Part shown: piece after piece, positions 35,538-44,536 of the stretch | How the letters are laid out: each line of letters opens with the position of its first letter | Numbering within the stretch: position 1 is the stretch's first letter | Source of the DNA: Flavobacterium luteum | GTDB lineage: Bacteria > Bacteroidota > Bacteroidia > Flavobacteriales > Flavobacteriaceae | Reading direction: 5' to 3' | Assembly (NCBI RefSeq): GCF_008806775.1 | Contig: NZ_WAEM01000001.1 | Span: forward strand, 620,001-684,000 | Length of the DNA stretch: 64,000 nt | Made by a program: the position numbers and the translations under genes | Notes under the pieces: generated by a model | What the model was told of the DNA's origin: nothing | Seen by the model: only the letters and a program-made list of their open reading frames with translations | Database searches by the model: none

Positions 35538-38123
35538 TTAAGCTGAATTCCTACTCGCATTCGTATTCCCAAACAGCGAACGAGTTACAATTTTTTCATA
35601 GGTTTTTACAAGCTCTACTTTTGGATTCCCCTCTTTGTTTAATTCCTGAATTCGTAACAAAGCATATTGTTGTATTGTTAATAATGGCAACACAATACGC
35701 TCTCTTATATCGATAGATGCTTTACCGTCAGGATAGTTTTCCATTAGTTCTTTGTGACCAGCAATTTTCAATAATAAGCGTTTTGTTTCTACAAATTCAT
35801 CGTAAATAATTTGCCAGAATTCTCCAAATTCAGGATCTTTTCGCATGTATGCCGTTAATGGAAAAAATGATTTTGCCAACGACATCATACTGTTTTCCAA
35901 CAAGGTTTTAAAGAACAAAGAATTATCGTATAAATCCTGAACTTTACTCCATTGCCCAGAATCTTCAAAATACTTCAAAGCAGTCCCTACTCCAAAAAAT
36001 CCAGGTACGTTTTGTTTTAATTGGCTCCAAGACCCAACAAAAGGTATCGCTCTTAAATCTTTGAAATCCAAGTGTTCTGATTTGCTTCTTTTAGACGGAC
36101 GGCTTCCGATATTAGTTTTAGCATAATACTTCAGCGTACTCATTTGCTCTAAATACGGAATGAATTTTGGATGGTTTTTAAAGCTTAAATATTTTTCATA
36201 ACCCAATTCTGCCAATTGATCTAAAATAGCCGATTCATCAAACGTTAATTCGTTTTGCCCTTTATTAAAAACTTGATTGGTAACACCTGCACTCAATAGA
36301 TTTTCTAAATTATAACGGCAAGAATCTAGGGTTCCAAAATTAGAACTTATCGTTTGTCCTTGTACGGTAACCTGAATTTCATTGTTTTCTATTTTTGGGC
36401 CTAATGAAGCGTAAAATTTATGCGTTTTTCCACCACCACGAGCAGGAGGCCCACCTCGACCATCAAAGAAAATGGCTTTTATGCCGTATTTTCTAGACAT
36501 TGCCGTTAATGATTCTTTTGCTTTATAAATACTCCAATTTGCCATTAAATAACCCCCATCTTTAGTTCCATCCGAAAAACCAAGCATAATCGTTTGCTTT
36601 TTATTTCTATTGAGAAGATGTTTGGCATAAGCTGGATTGGTATATAATTTTTCCATGATGATATGCGCATTATGCAAATCGTCAACCGATTCAAATAGCG
36701 GAATAATATCAACCGAAGGATTCTCCCAACCACTTAAATGAAATAACGCAAAAGTCTCCATTACATTTAGCGCACTTTCATTATTACTTATAATGTATCT
36801 ATTTGCGCCAAATTCGCCATTATTTTCTTGGATAGTTTTTATTGCCTGAATAGATTCGATGGTATATCTCGTTAATTCATCTCCAAAATCTTTTGAATTC
36901 AGATTTCCAGAAACTTTAGACAAGACTTCAAATTTTTCAGGTTCTGTTAATTCAAAATAATTCTTTGGAAAAATAGCTAGATTTTCATTTAAGTAATACT
37001 GTACAACATCTTTAAAAACAGCATCGTGAATTCTGCTATTTTGACGAATATCTAATGATGCGAAATGAAACCCAAATAGATTTACTTTTATAAGCAATGC
37101 TTCTAATTCGTCAAGATATAAAGATTGATGTTGCTCTATAACTATTGTTTTTATTTTATTTAATTGTGATTTAAACTCGTCTAAAGTGATAAAAATTTCC
37201 CCTTTAGAATAAAATACTGAACGATATAATTTTTGCTCCAATTCAGTTACTAAGACATCTACATTATAAAATGTTAGCTTTCGCTTTAAATTCCGAACTT
37301 CAACATAGTAACATTTCAAAATGGACGTTCTTAAACGCTCAGCTACTTTCAATGTGATTTCGGTAGTTACAAACGGATTTCCATCACGATCTCCTCCTGG
37401 CCAAAATCCTAGTTTGACTATTGCATTTTTTATAGATTTTCCGTCAAAAATGTTTTTTTCAAGATAATGCACCATCTCTCCCGCTGTCTCATAAAAAACG
37501 TTTTCAAGATACCAAATCAAACTTACAGCTTCATCAAAAGGATTGGGCTTTACCGCTTGAATAAAAGGAGTTTTACCTAATTGAGCCAATAATTGCTTTA
37601 TCTCCAACAAATTATTTTGACGAATCGCTTCAGTCAAATCATTTATAATTCCGAGAACAGCACCTGGGTAAAATTGCGTTGGGTGCGCGGTTAATACTGT
37701 TCTAACATTGAAATTTTCTAAGAAATCGATTAGATCTTCTTCTTTGTGTCTGGCTTCTGATTTTTCCATGATATCTCGCAATGAACCACGACCTTCCATG
37801 TTGTTCACAACTGGAAAAGCAGCGTCTTCAATGGCATCAAACAATACAATTTGACGTTCGATATACTGTATAAAACGAAACATCAAATCTATTTGATCGG
37901 CTTCTGAAGCATTCTGTAAATATTTACCAACGAAAAAATTAACGATATCTTTAGGGGTTTCTTGTTTTTTAAAACCCGTATCACAAACATCTGTAAATAA
38001 AGGAAGTAAAACTCCAGTATTGTCTATAGAATCAAATGGCAATGTAATAAAAACACTATTGTAGATATGGTATTTAGAGAGGACTTCTTGGTTAAAACGC
38101 TCGTTTTTAGGAAGTGTGTACAT
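35538..38123 (-). CDS. ppc: Phosphoenolpyruvate carboxylase
   Basis: An 861-residue PEP carboxylase. The catalytic-histidine motif VLTAHPTQ is near residue 140, GFWPGGDRDGNPFVTTE near 240, and FDGRGGPPARGGGKTH (PEP/bicarbonate site) near 555. The C-terminus is SRNSA, unlike the QNTG end of most PEPC, a variation that affects a region near the allosteric site. The enzyme makes oxaloacetate from PEP and bicarbonate to refill the TCA cycle. The gene stands alone upstream of an Lrp gene pointing the same way. Confidence 0.95.
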   Translation of the reverse strand: MYTLPKNERFNQEVLSKYHIYNSVFITLPFDSIDNTGVLLPLFTDVCDTGFKKQETPKDIVNFFVGKYLQNASEADQIDLMFRFIQYIERQIVLFDAIEDAAFPVVNNMEGRGSLRDIMEKSEARHKEEDLIDFLENFNVRTVLTAHPTQFYPGAVLGIINDLTEAIRQNNLLEIKQLLAQLGKTPFIQAVKPNPFDEAVSLIWYLENVFYETAGEMVHYLEKNIFDGKSIKNAIVKLGFWPGGDRDGNPFVTTEITLKVAERLRTSILKCYYVEVRNLKRKLTFYNVDVLVTELEQKLYRSVFYSKGEIFITLDEFKSQLNKIKTIVIEQHQSLYLDELEALLIKVNLFGFHFASLDIRQNSRIHDAVFKDVVQYYLNENLAIFPKNYFELTEPEKFEVLSKVSGNLNSKDFGDELTRYTIESIQAIKTIQENNGEFGANRYIISNNESALNVMETFALFHLSGWENPSVDIIPLFESVDDLHNAHIIMEKLYTNPAYAKHLLNRNKKQTIMLGFSDGTKDGGYLMANWSIYKAKESLTAMSRKYGIKAIFFDGRGGPPARGGGKTHKFYASLGPKIENNEIQVTVQGQTISSNFGTLDSCRYNLENLLSAGVTNQVFNKGQNELTFDESAILDQLAELGYEKYLSFKNHPKFIPYLEQMSTLKYYAKTNIGSRPSKRSKSEHLDFKDLRAIPFVGSWSQLKQNVPGFFGVGTALKYFEDSGQWSKVQDLYDNSLFFKTLLENSMMSLAKSFFPLTAYMRKDPEFGEFWQIIYDEFVETKRLLLKIAGHKELMENYPDGKASIDIRERIVLPLLTIQQYALLRIQELNKEGNPKVELVKTYEKIVTRSLFGNTNASRNSA

Positions 38124-38154
38124 AAATTTAGTTGTTGTGAGTAGTTAATTTAAT

Positions 38155-38182
38155 AAAAAAACCTCAAGTTTGAACTTGAGGT
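38155..38182 (-). terminator. Rho-independent terminator after the Lrp gene
   Basis: A 10-bp perfect stem (38161-38170 with 38173-38182) with a tight loop is followed by seven T's on the minus strand. It separates the Lrp-type regulator from ppc. Confidence 0.8.
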
Positions 38183-38216
38183 CATATAACGTAAAAATAT
38201 AGAACGCTCAAGTTTA

Positions 38217-38696
38217 TTACATATTTTTAAATATCGTATGCATTAATCTCTTTTTATCATTTATACTTTCTTCTAACGAGATCATGGTTTCAGTTCTGTA
38301 TACTCCATCAATATCGTCAATCATAAAAATAACTTCTTTAGCATGCTTGGTATCTTTAGCTCTTATTTTACAAAAGATATTGAATTTTCCTGTGGTTACA
38401 GAAGCAACGGTTATAAATGGTATTTCATTAATACGCTCTAAAACAAACTTAGTTTGAGAAGTGTTGTTAAGAAAAACACCAATGTAAGCTATAAATGAAT
38501 ATCCTAATTTATCATAATCAAGTACTAAAGACGAACCCATTATAATTCCCGCATCTTCCATTTTTTTCACCCTTACATGAACCGTTCCTGCAGAAATCAA
38601 TAACTTTTTTGCAATATCTGTAAACGGAACTCTAGTGTTATCAATCAGCATATCTAAAATCTGGTGATCTACCTCATCTAATCTGAACTTGCTCAT
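38217..38696 (-). CDS. Lrp/AsnC family transcriptional regulator
   Basis: A 159-residue Lrp/AsnC protein. The N-terminal winged HTH is LDEVDHQILDMLIDNTRVPFTDIAKKL...VHVRVKKMEDAGII; the C-terminal RAM ligand domain (about 65-150) contains FIAYIGVFLNN, FITVASVTTGKFNIFCKIRAKD and IDDIDGVYRTETMISL. Such regulators form octameric discs and bind amino acids. The gene is separated by a terminator from ppc and by 55 bp from the M14 peptidase gene upstream. Its targets are unknown. Confidence 0.9.
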   Translation of the reverse strand: MSKFRLDEVDHQILDMLIDNTRVPFTDIAKKLLISAGTVHVRVKKMEDAGIIMGSSLVLDYDKLGYSFIAYIGVFLNNTSQTKFVLERINEIPFITVASVTTGKFNIFCKIRAKDTKHAKEVIFMIDDIDGVYRTETMISLEESINDKKRLMHTIFKNM

Positions 38697-38751
38697 AAAA
38701 AAATATTTAGTTGTTGTTATTTAACAATTTTAAAATAGCAAATTTTAAAAA

Positions 38752-39936
38752 CTATAATTTAAAACTACCATTTTCAATTTTAAGATTCTCATTTAAATAA
38801 AAATCTGCTTTATCATCAATTTTTGGAAAAGTATTAGATTCATTTGAGAAAATAGCCCCTTTTGCATCGTATTCGAAATGTCCAAAAAAATCTTCAAAAT
38901 CGTTTATTTTAGCAATAAAAGCGTTAAAAAATATTTTATTATTGAATAATACTTCTTTAAATTGAATTGCAATATTCGTGATTATTATGTTACTATCATA
39001 ATTTATTTTTATATTTTTATAAACAAAATCATAAAACACGACTTTATTTTGAGGAATATTTAGATAATCTTCAATTTTATTACTAACTATATCGTTTTCG
39101 AAAAGTTTAACAAATCCTGACAATAATGCAATAAAAATATATTTCCTAGTTTCTTCTCTATTATAATCGTTTTGATAATGCCCAGCTTCGACCAATATTG
39201 TTGGTACATTCATAGATTGAAACGTGTCTCCTATACAATTAATATTGAATGAATCATCAAATCGTCCAACCTGATTAGGGATATAATCCTGTAATGCATT
39301 ATTCATTGCAACGATAACTTTTATGGCTTTTGCTCGAACTTCATTGATCTCTCGGTTTTCATTATAAGAAGGCGCTAAAAAAGATACTGTTGCTGGATTT
39401 AGCTTCGCTCCGTTTGGCTTTACCTTGGGCCCAGTAACTGCCACTCCGAAAATAGTGCGTTGATCGTGAAGATTATAACAATAATCGGGTTGTACTTTAT
39501 TAAAATAAGCTCTTAAAACAACACTCTCAGGTTGTGTCAAATTTTGAGCATCTCTATTTAAATCTATTTGATTTGCATTTTCTCTAGTATACAATGTAGC
39601 ACCATCAGGATTAACCATTGGCAAGCAATAAAAAGTAAAATGATTCAGTAAATCATTTGCAAGTTCCGAATCGCTTTGCAACAAATTTAAAAAATCAAAA
39701 AGCGCTTTTGTAGTCGTACTTTCATTTCCATGCATTTGAGACCAAAGAAATATTTTGATTTTTCCTGCACCAATTTGATAGGAATAAATTGGTTTTTTAA
39801 GCACCGAATATCCTTCAATTGCAAGTTGATTTCCAGTGTTTAATTTACTAAAAACAGGCTCAATATCATTCAATGTAATATACCGTCCGTGTAAAGTTTC
39901 GACTTTGTATTTACTAAAGATAAATTCTAAATTCAT
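38752..39936 (-). CDS. M14 family zinc carboxypeptidase
   Basis: A 394-residue M14 peptidase without a signal peptide. The zinc motif HxxE is QMHGNEST (H69, E72), the third ligand is H157 in YNLHDQR, and the catalytic glutamate is E250 in LVEAGHYQND. VNPDGATLYTR and IDLNRDA sit between as in the family. The C-terminal 120 residues form an extra beta domain with no clear function. Family members trim C-terminal residues or amidated cell-wall peptides; lack of a signal suggests a cytoplasmic role. It precedes the Lrp gene on the same strand. Confidence 0.87.
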   Translation of the reverse strand: MNLEFIFSKYKVETLHGRYITLNDIEPVFSKLNTGNQLAIEGYSVLKKPIYSYQIGAGKIKIFLWSQMHGNESTTTKALFDFLNLLQSDSELANDLLNHFTFYCLPMVNPDGATLYTRENANQIDLNRDAQNLTQPESVVLRAYFNKVQPDYCYNLHDQRTIFGVAVTGPKVKPNGAKLNPATVSFLAPSYNENREINEVRAKAIKVIVAMNNALQDYIPNQVGRFDDSFNINCIGDTFQSMNVPTILVEAGHYQNDYNREETRKYIFIALLSGFVKLFENDIVSNKIEDYLNIPQNKVVFYDFVYKNIKINYDSNIIITNIAIQFKEVLFNNKIFFNAFIAKINDFEDFFGHFEYDAKGAIFSNESNTFPKIDDKADFYLNENLKIENGSFKL

Positions 39937-40249
39937 ATTCTTTTTTTTGACTTTACAAAAGTAAACATCTTTAAAATAACAATTGTAAACAACAGATTGC
40001 GTCCTTTTGTTTATTATTGTAAACTGATTTTCGCTCTTTTATTTGGTTAAATTTCAATTCAATAAAAACGTAAGTATTATGATTAATTAGCGAATTTTAA
40101 ATCAATATTAATCAATACTTTAATTGCTTATAATTGATGTTTTAATTTATATTAATTGGTCAATTAAAAGTGATTTACTGTTGTGAAATAGGTTAATTCA
40201 TTACTTTTGATTACATTTGTAACCTTTCCTTTATTTTAAAAAATTTACA
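39937..40249. promoter_or_regulatory. Divergent promoter region between the M14 peptidase and XRE genes
   Basis: About 310 bp of AT-rich DNA. The minus strand has TACTTTTG (39956-39963) for the M14 gene, and the plus strand TACATTTG (40212-40219) for the XRE gene, both full -7 matches. The direct repeat ATTGTAAAC occurs at 39982-39990 and 40016-40024, the second within GTTTA-N6-TAAAC (40009-40024). These may be sites for the XRE regulator; inference only. Confidence 0.4.
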
Positions 40250-40693
40250 ATGGTAAACTCAGAAGATTTTATTAAAAGATTAGAATTCATTATCGATTAT
40301 TATTCCCTTTCTGCATCGAGTTTGGCTGATAAAATTGGAGTGCAACGTTCCAGTTTATCGCATTTGCTTTCAGGAAGAAATAAGCCTAGCTTAGATTTTA
40401 TTTTAAAAATTCTAGAGGTTTTTCCTGAGGTAGATTTGTATTGGATTTTGAATGGTAAAGGAAGTTTCCCAAAAAATGAAACACAAAAAATTTCAACTGC
40501 TCCTACTCCGATAACTGAAATTAAATTTGAAGAAAATCTATTTGAAGAAACCGAAAAACAAGAAACTAGTAATCTTATACCTCCAAAAAGGATTTCTAAT
40601 ATACAAGATACTTTAACGTCTTTGAATACAGATAAAATTGAAAAAATTGTCATTTTTTATACCAATGGGAAATTTGTAGAATACAATCCCTAA
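40250..40693 (+). CDS. XRE family transcriptional regulator
   Basis: A 147-residue protein with an N-terminal Cro/C1-type HTH (about 6-65): FIKRLEFIIDYYSLSASSLADKIGVQRSSLSHLLSGRNKPSLDFILKI, then VDLYWILNGKGSFP. The C-terminal 80 residues are low-complexity, charged and probably disordered, ending in KIVIFYTNGKFVEYNP. Such proteins act as small repressors in Bacteroidota; the target is unknown. Its last 4 bp overlap the end of the convergent acyltransferase gene. Confidence 0.87.
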   Translation: MVNSEDFIKRLEFIIDYYSLSASSLADKIGVQRSSLSHLLSGRNKPSLDFILKILEVFPEVDLYWILNGKGSFPKNETQKISTAPTPITEIKFEENLFEETEKQETSNLIPPKRISNIQDTLTSLNTDKIEKIVIFYTNGKFVEYNP

Positions 40694-41256
40694 TCAATTT
40701 TAGTTTTTACTTCAAAACTATATTCCGACTTTTTACCTTTGACATTAATAAAATGTGTGGATAGGATTTTAATGTCTTCATTACTATTTCCTGAAGGATA
40801 AAATGGTTGCCCAATATTTACCTCTTTCTTTCCAAAATTAAAAGCAACTGGAATTATTGGTACGTTTGCCTTTATTGCTATAAAATAAAATCCAGTTTTA
40901 AGTTCAGTTACTTTTTTCCGAGTTCCTTCGGGAGCTATAGCCATTCTAAAAATGGTTCTCTCTTTAAAAATACTAGTTATAGAGTCTACTTTATTTAATC
41001 CGCCAGATCTATCCAGTGGTACGCCACCCATCCAACGAAAAAAATAATGCAGAGGAAATTGAAATAATTCTTTTTTACCAACCCAGTTCATTTCTAATTG
41101 AATAATTCCTCTGGTGAGAACTCCTAGAAAAAAATCGTGCCAACTGGTATGCGGAACAACCATCAGTACACATTTTTTAATATTTTCGTCGATTGAACCT
41201 ACTATTTTCCAACCCATCAATCGAAAGAGGATAAATTGGTAAATCCTTTTTTTCAT
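40690..41256 (-). CDS. 1-acyl-glycerol-3-phosphate acyltransferase-like protein (PlsC family)
   Basis: A 188-residue PlsC-type acyltransferase. The catalytic HX4D box is H36-D41 in PHTSWHDF; block II/III is seen as GGVPLDRSG (77-85) and the EGTR box as APEGTRKK (E110-R113); PIIPVAFNF follows. It lacks a clear N-terminal anchor but has a hydrophobic start. The enzyme would acylate a glycerophosphate, a lyso-lipid or an aminolipid; the short form is typical of the Bacteroidota branch and the acceptor is not known. It overlaps the XRE gene by 4 bp at the 3' ends. Confidence 0.85.
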   Translation of the reverse strand: MKKRIYQFILFRLMGWKIVGSIDENIKKCVLMVVPHTSWHDFFLGVLTRGIIQLEMNWVGKKELFQFPLHYFFRWMGGVPLDRSGGLNKVDSITSIFKERTIFRMAIAPEGTRKKVTELKTGFYFIAIKANVPIIPVAFNFGKKEVNIGQPFYPSGNSNEDIKILSTHFINVKGKKSEYSFEVKTKID

Positions 41257-41316
41257 TTACTACTATTTACAGTAAAATTAATATTAATCTCTTATTTTTG
41301 ATGAAAATATTTTTCA

Positions 41317-41982
41317 ATGTTAAAAAAACTATTCAGTTACATTATTCCCATCCGTATTTTAAAACAAAAATCGAGCATTAGCGAATCATTAGAAGTAACT
41401 TGGGCAAATGGCGAGTTGGTTTTAGATAGCAAAAATACTAATTATTCCTATGGCAGTTTACAACGTATATTGCGAAAAGGACTCAAGAGTATTGGATTTG
41501 AAAAGATAAATACTATGAATCATATTTTAGTTCTTGGGGTAGCTGGAGGAAGTGTTATAAAAACTTTGGTCAACGAAGTTGGATATAAAGGTAAAATTAC
41601 TGGCGTAGAAATTGATAATGCTATTATATCAATGGCCAATACTTATTTTAAGTTGGATAAAATTCCAAATTTAGAAATTTGTATTGATGATGCTTTTGAA
41701 TTTGTATTGAAAACAAAAAACCAATATAATCTAATTATCATTGATGTTTTTCAGGACACTAAAATGCCTAATTTTCTTTTTGAAAGGTTTTTTACTGACA
41801 GGCTGGATATAATTCTTAGCAACTTTGGAATTATATTATTCAACACCATGATAGTTGAAGAAAATCAAAATAAAAGAAACTTAAATTACATTTCTGGATT
41901 TAATGCAAAAAAATACACTGTTCGAACTATTCCAAGAGTTGAAAGACACAATGAATTGATTATCATTGAAAAATTAAATTAA
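41317..41982 (+). CDS. Spermidine synthase-like SAM-dependent protein
   Basis: A 221-residue Rossmann methyltransferase-fold protein of the spermidine synthase type. Motif I is VLGVAGGSV (72-80), then ITGVEIDNAI (E98 binding the ribose), ICIDDAFEF (D124, D125) and LIIIDVFQD (D143). The N-terminal tetramer-forming domain of true spermidine synthases is short here and the catalytic aspartate context is degenerate. It could be a methyltransferase or polyamine-synthase paralogue. It is divergent from the PlsC-like gene and 76 bp upstream of a GH114-like gene. Confidence 0.72.
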   Translation: MLKKLFSYIIPIRILKQKSSISESLEVTWANGELVLDSKNTNYSYGSLQRILRKGLKSIGFEKINTMNHILVLGVAGGSVIKTLVNEVGYKGKITGVEIDNAIISMANTYFKLDKIPNLEICIDDAFEFVLKTKNQYNLIIIDVFQDTKMPNFLFERFFTDRLDIILSNFGIILFNTMIVEENQNKRNLNYISGFNAKKYTVRTIPRVERHNELIIIEKLN

Positions 41983-42058
41983 AATAAAACAATGACAAAA
42001 TTCAATTAGTAATTACTTTAGTTTTGTAAATTCTATACCTTATTATGAATTACATTTT

Positions 42059-43003
42059 ATGAAAACAAAAATATTATCCATCTTGATTGTGTTACTGTTT
42101 ACCTCATTTTTATCTTCTAAAGACAGTAATACTGTAAAAGCGGGATTAAAGATGCAAGATTTTGTAATTAACATCTCTAAATATGCCAGAAGTTATGATA
42201 GCGATTTTATTATCATTCCCCAAAATGGTGTTGATTTAATTTTTAATAAAATAAATCCTAGTTTAGGTCTTAATACCAACTATACCGATGCAATAGACGG
42301 AATAGGCATTGAAGATTTATTTTTTGATAAAAAGCTAAAAACCGATAATTACAGATATAACAATTTACAACAAATTAAAGAAAAGAAGAAAATAATTGTA
42401 TCTGATTACATTACAAAAGTTTCGGATATTGAAACCGTAATAGCAAAAAACAAACAAGAAGGTTTCATTTGCTTTCCCAGAGTAAATGGTAACGAATATT
42501 ATAAAGAAATTCCGAAAGAAATTATAGATGAAAATACAAATGACGTAACAAAATTTAGTGAAGCCAAAAACTTTTTGTATCTTATAAATGCTAGTAATTA
42601 TAAAATAAAAGCGGATTTTTTTAAAGCTATTGCAGCAACAAATTATGATGTTGTTTCTATAGATTTATTTTATGATGATAAACCGTTAACTTCAGATGAA
42701 ATAAATCAATTAAAAACTAAAGCAAACGGTGCTAAACGTTTAGTTATTGCTTACATGAATATTGGAGCTGCTGAAAACTGGCGGTACTATTGGAACGGAA
42801 ATTGGATCCTAAACGATCCTGTTTGGATTAAGAAAAACTATGCTGGATACGAAAATGAATTTTACATTCAATTTTGGCATCCTGAGTGGCAAACAATTAT
42901 TTATGGTAATGACAAGTCTTACCTCAAGAAAATTATCGATGCTGGTTTTGATGGCGTTTATCTGGATAATGTTGAAGCCTATTATTTTTTGTATAATAAA
43001 TAG
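42059..43003 (+). CDS. Secreted GH114-like (endo-alpha-1,4-polygalactosaminidase-like) protein
   Basis: A 314-residue exported protein with a signal peptide (MKTKILSILIVLLFTSFLSS). The second half matches the TM1410/GH114 type TIM barrel: KRLVIAYMNIGAAENWRYYW, YIQFWHPEWQ and the terminal DAGFDGVYLDNVEAY with the catalytic-type aspartates. The N-terminal half contains the other barrel strands (DFIIIPQNG, NYDVVSIDLFYDD). Family enzymes cut galactosaminogalactan or related amino-sugar polymers; the activity of bacterial members is mostly untested. It may be co-transcribed with the K+ channel gene 73 bp downstream. Confidence 0.78.
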   Translation: MKTKILSILIVLLFTSFLSSKDSNTVKAGLKMQDFVINISKYARSYDSDFIIIPQNGVDLIFNKINPSLGLNTNYTDAIDGIGIEDLFFDKKLKTDNYRYNNLQQIKEKKKIIVSDYITKVSDIETVIAKNKQEGFICFPRVNGNEYYKEIPKEIIDENTNDVTKFSEAKNFLYLINASNYKIKADFFKAIAATNYDVVSIDLFYDDKPLTSDEINQLKTKANGAKRLVIAYMNIGAAENWRYYWNGNWILNDPVWIKKNYAGYENEFYIQFWHPEWQTIIYGNDKSYLKKIIDAGFDGVYLDNVEAYYFLYNK

Positions 43004-43075
43004 TATAATAGTCCCCATCTGCTTAAAAGTTTTCTATTTTTTTCGTACATTAGATATGAATTTAATTCTGTTTCA

Positions 43076-43807
43076 ATGCTAAGAAAAATTAATTTCATAC
43101 TTTCCAAACTATTGTTGGGCAACGTTTCATCTGTTTCAAAACCTAAGTTTAACCCTTTACAAAAAAGGATTCAAAATATTAAGTCTATTTGGAATAATGA
43201 CCACCAAGATGATAATGGACTTGAAAAAATAACTCGACTCTTTTTATCTTCTTCGCAATTATTTTTTCCCGGTATTTATATTAAATATTTGGCTAATAAA
43301 AAAGGAACTGAATATCAGGATTTAGCGTTAGATTTTTATGTACTCCTTAAAGTGTTGTTTCCGTTTGTAATTTTAATTAATAATTGGGAACATCTGAATT
43401 TTGTGGTCTGGGTTATGATTTATTTTCTCCTAGAAACCATTTTATACATTCCAACTTTAATCTTCGCATCTGATTTATTCTCCAAACCACGCTCTTATAA
43501 AAGGTCTATATTATTGCTTTTCTTCAATTATCTAGAAATTGTAGTTGCCTATGCGGTCTTATATTCAAAAGGGAATTATTTAAACAAACCTTTCACCAAT
43601 TGGTTTGACGCTGTCTATTTCAGTATAATTACTTCTTCATCCATTGGATATGGCGATTATTTTCCTGTTACTACCATTGGTAAAGTTTTAGTAAGTACAC
43701 AAGCTTTATTATTTTTATTCTTTGTTGTTTTATTCTTAAATTTTTTCTCCAATAAAATAAAAGGTAAAGGGTATTTCGAACATGGTAAACAAAATCATTT
43801 AAAATAA
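43076..43807 (+). CDS. Potassium channel family protein
   Basis: A 243-residue membrane protein with the ion-channel pore near the C-terminus: the pore helix and selectivity filter [12 protein letters not shown] lie at residues 186-197, followed by the inner helix (about 203-228). Upstream are three or four further hydrophobic segments (95-113, 117-140, 144-171), so it resembles a six-segment or truncated voltage-like channel without the charged S4 pattern. No cytoplasmic RCK domain is present. It would conduct K+. Its last 9 bp overlap the convergent kdsB gene. Confidence 0.82.
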   Translation: MLRKINFILSKLLLGNVSSVSKPKFNPLQKRIQNIKSIWNNDHQDDNGLEKITRLFLSSSQLFFPGIYIKYLANKKGTEYQDLALDFYVLLKVLFPFVILINNWEHLNFVVWVMIYFLLETILYIPTLIFASDLFSKPRSYKRSILLLFFNYLEIVVAYAVLYSKGNYLNKPFTNWFDAVYFSIITSSSIGYGDYFPVTTIGKVLVSTQALLFLFFVVLFLNFFSNKIKGKGYFEHGKQNHLK

Positions 43808-44524
43808 CTTTCTAGCACGTTCTAAGTCTTCAAAAGTGTCTATGCCAATTCCCACATGATTAGTTTCTACTAATTTAATACGTTTGCCATATTCTAAATA
43901 GCGTAATTGTTCTAATTTTTCAGAAGCTTCTAATGATTTCATAGGCAAGCTATAAAAATCCAATAAAGCTTGTTTACGGAAAGCATAAATCCCGATGTGT
44001 TGAAAATACCTAACCCCAACATTCTTTTCTCTGGGAAACGGAATTACAGAACGTGAAAAATACAAAGCAAAACCATTTTGGTCAACCACTACTTTTACGT
44101 TATTGGGGTTATTGATTTCGGTTTCATCTTTAATTTCTCGCATTAAAGAAGCTAAATCGATTTGCTTTGCAGTATCATTTCTAAAAACCTCAATCACTTT
44201 TGCTAGAGGTTCTGCATCAATAAAAGGCTCGTCTCCTTGCACATTGATTACTATATCTACATCCAAATGTTCCACAGCTTCAGCAATACGATCGCTTCCT
44301 GATTCGTGTTCTTTGAGGCTCATTATGGCCTTTCCCCCATTTGAACTGATTTCATTATATATCAAATCGGAATCCGTAACAACAAAAACATCATCGAATA
44401 ACTTTGTGTTTATTGCGGCTTCGTAGGTTCGTAGAATGACTGTTTTTCCGCCCAAATCCTGCATTAATTTGGCTGGAAATCGTGTGGAGGCATATCGCGC
44501 GGGGATTACTGCTATTATTTTCAT
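43799..44524 (-). CDS. kdsB: 3-deoxy-manno-octulosonate cytidylyltransferase (CMP-Kdo synthetase)
   Basis: A 241-residue KdsB of normal length. N-terminal [21 protein letters not shown] binds [26 protein letters not shown] and [11 protein letters not shown] are all canonical. It activates Kdo as CMP-Kdo for lipid A inner-core assembly. It lies 12 bp downstream of the RecD-like helicase gene, so they may be transcribed together without a functional link. The 3' end overlaps the K+ channel gene by 9 bp. Confidence 0.95.
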   Translation of the reverse strand: MKIIAVIPARYASTRFPAKLMQDLGGKTVILRTYEAAINTKLFDDVFVVTDSDLIYNEISSNGGKAIMSLKEHESGSDRIAEAVEHLDVDIVINVQGDEPFIDAEPLAKVIEVFRNDTAKQIDLASLMREIKDETEINNPNNVKVVVDQNGFALYFSRSVIPFPREKNVGVRYFQHIGIYAFRKQALLDFYSLPMKSLEASEKLEQLRYLEYGKRIKLVETNHVGIGIDTFEDLERARKLF

Positions 44525-44536
44525 TTTGAGTATTAA

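Noticed and set aside
41317..41982. Calling this gene speE (spermidine synthase)
   Set aside because: The N-terminal domain is reduced and the catalytic context is degenerate, so only family-level similarity is claimed.
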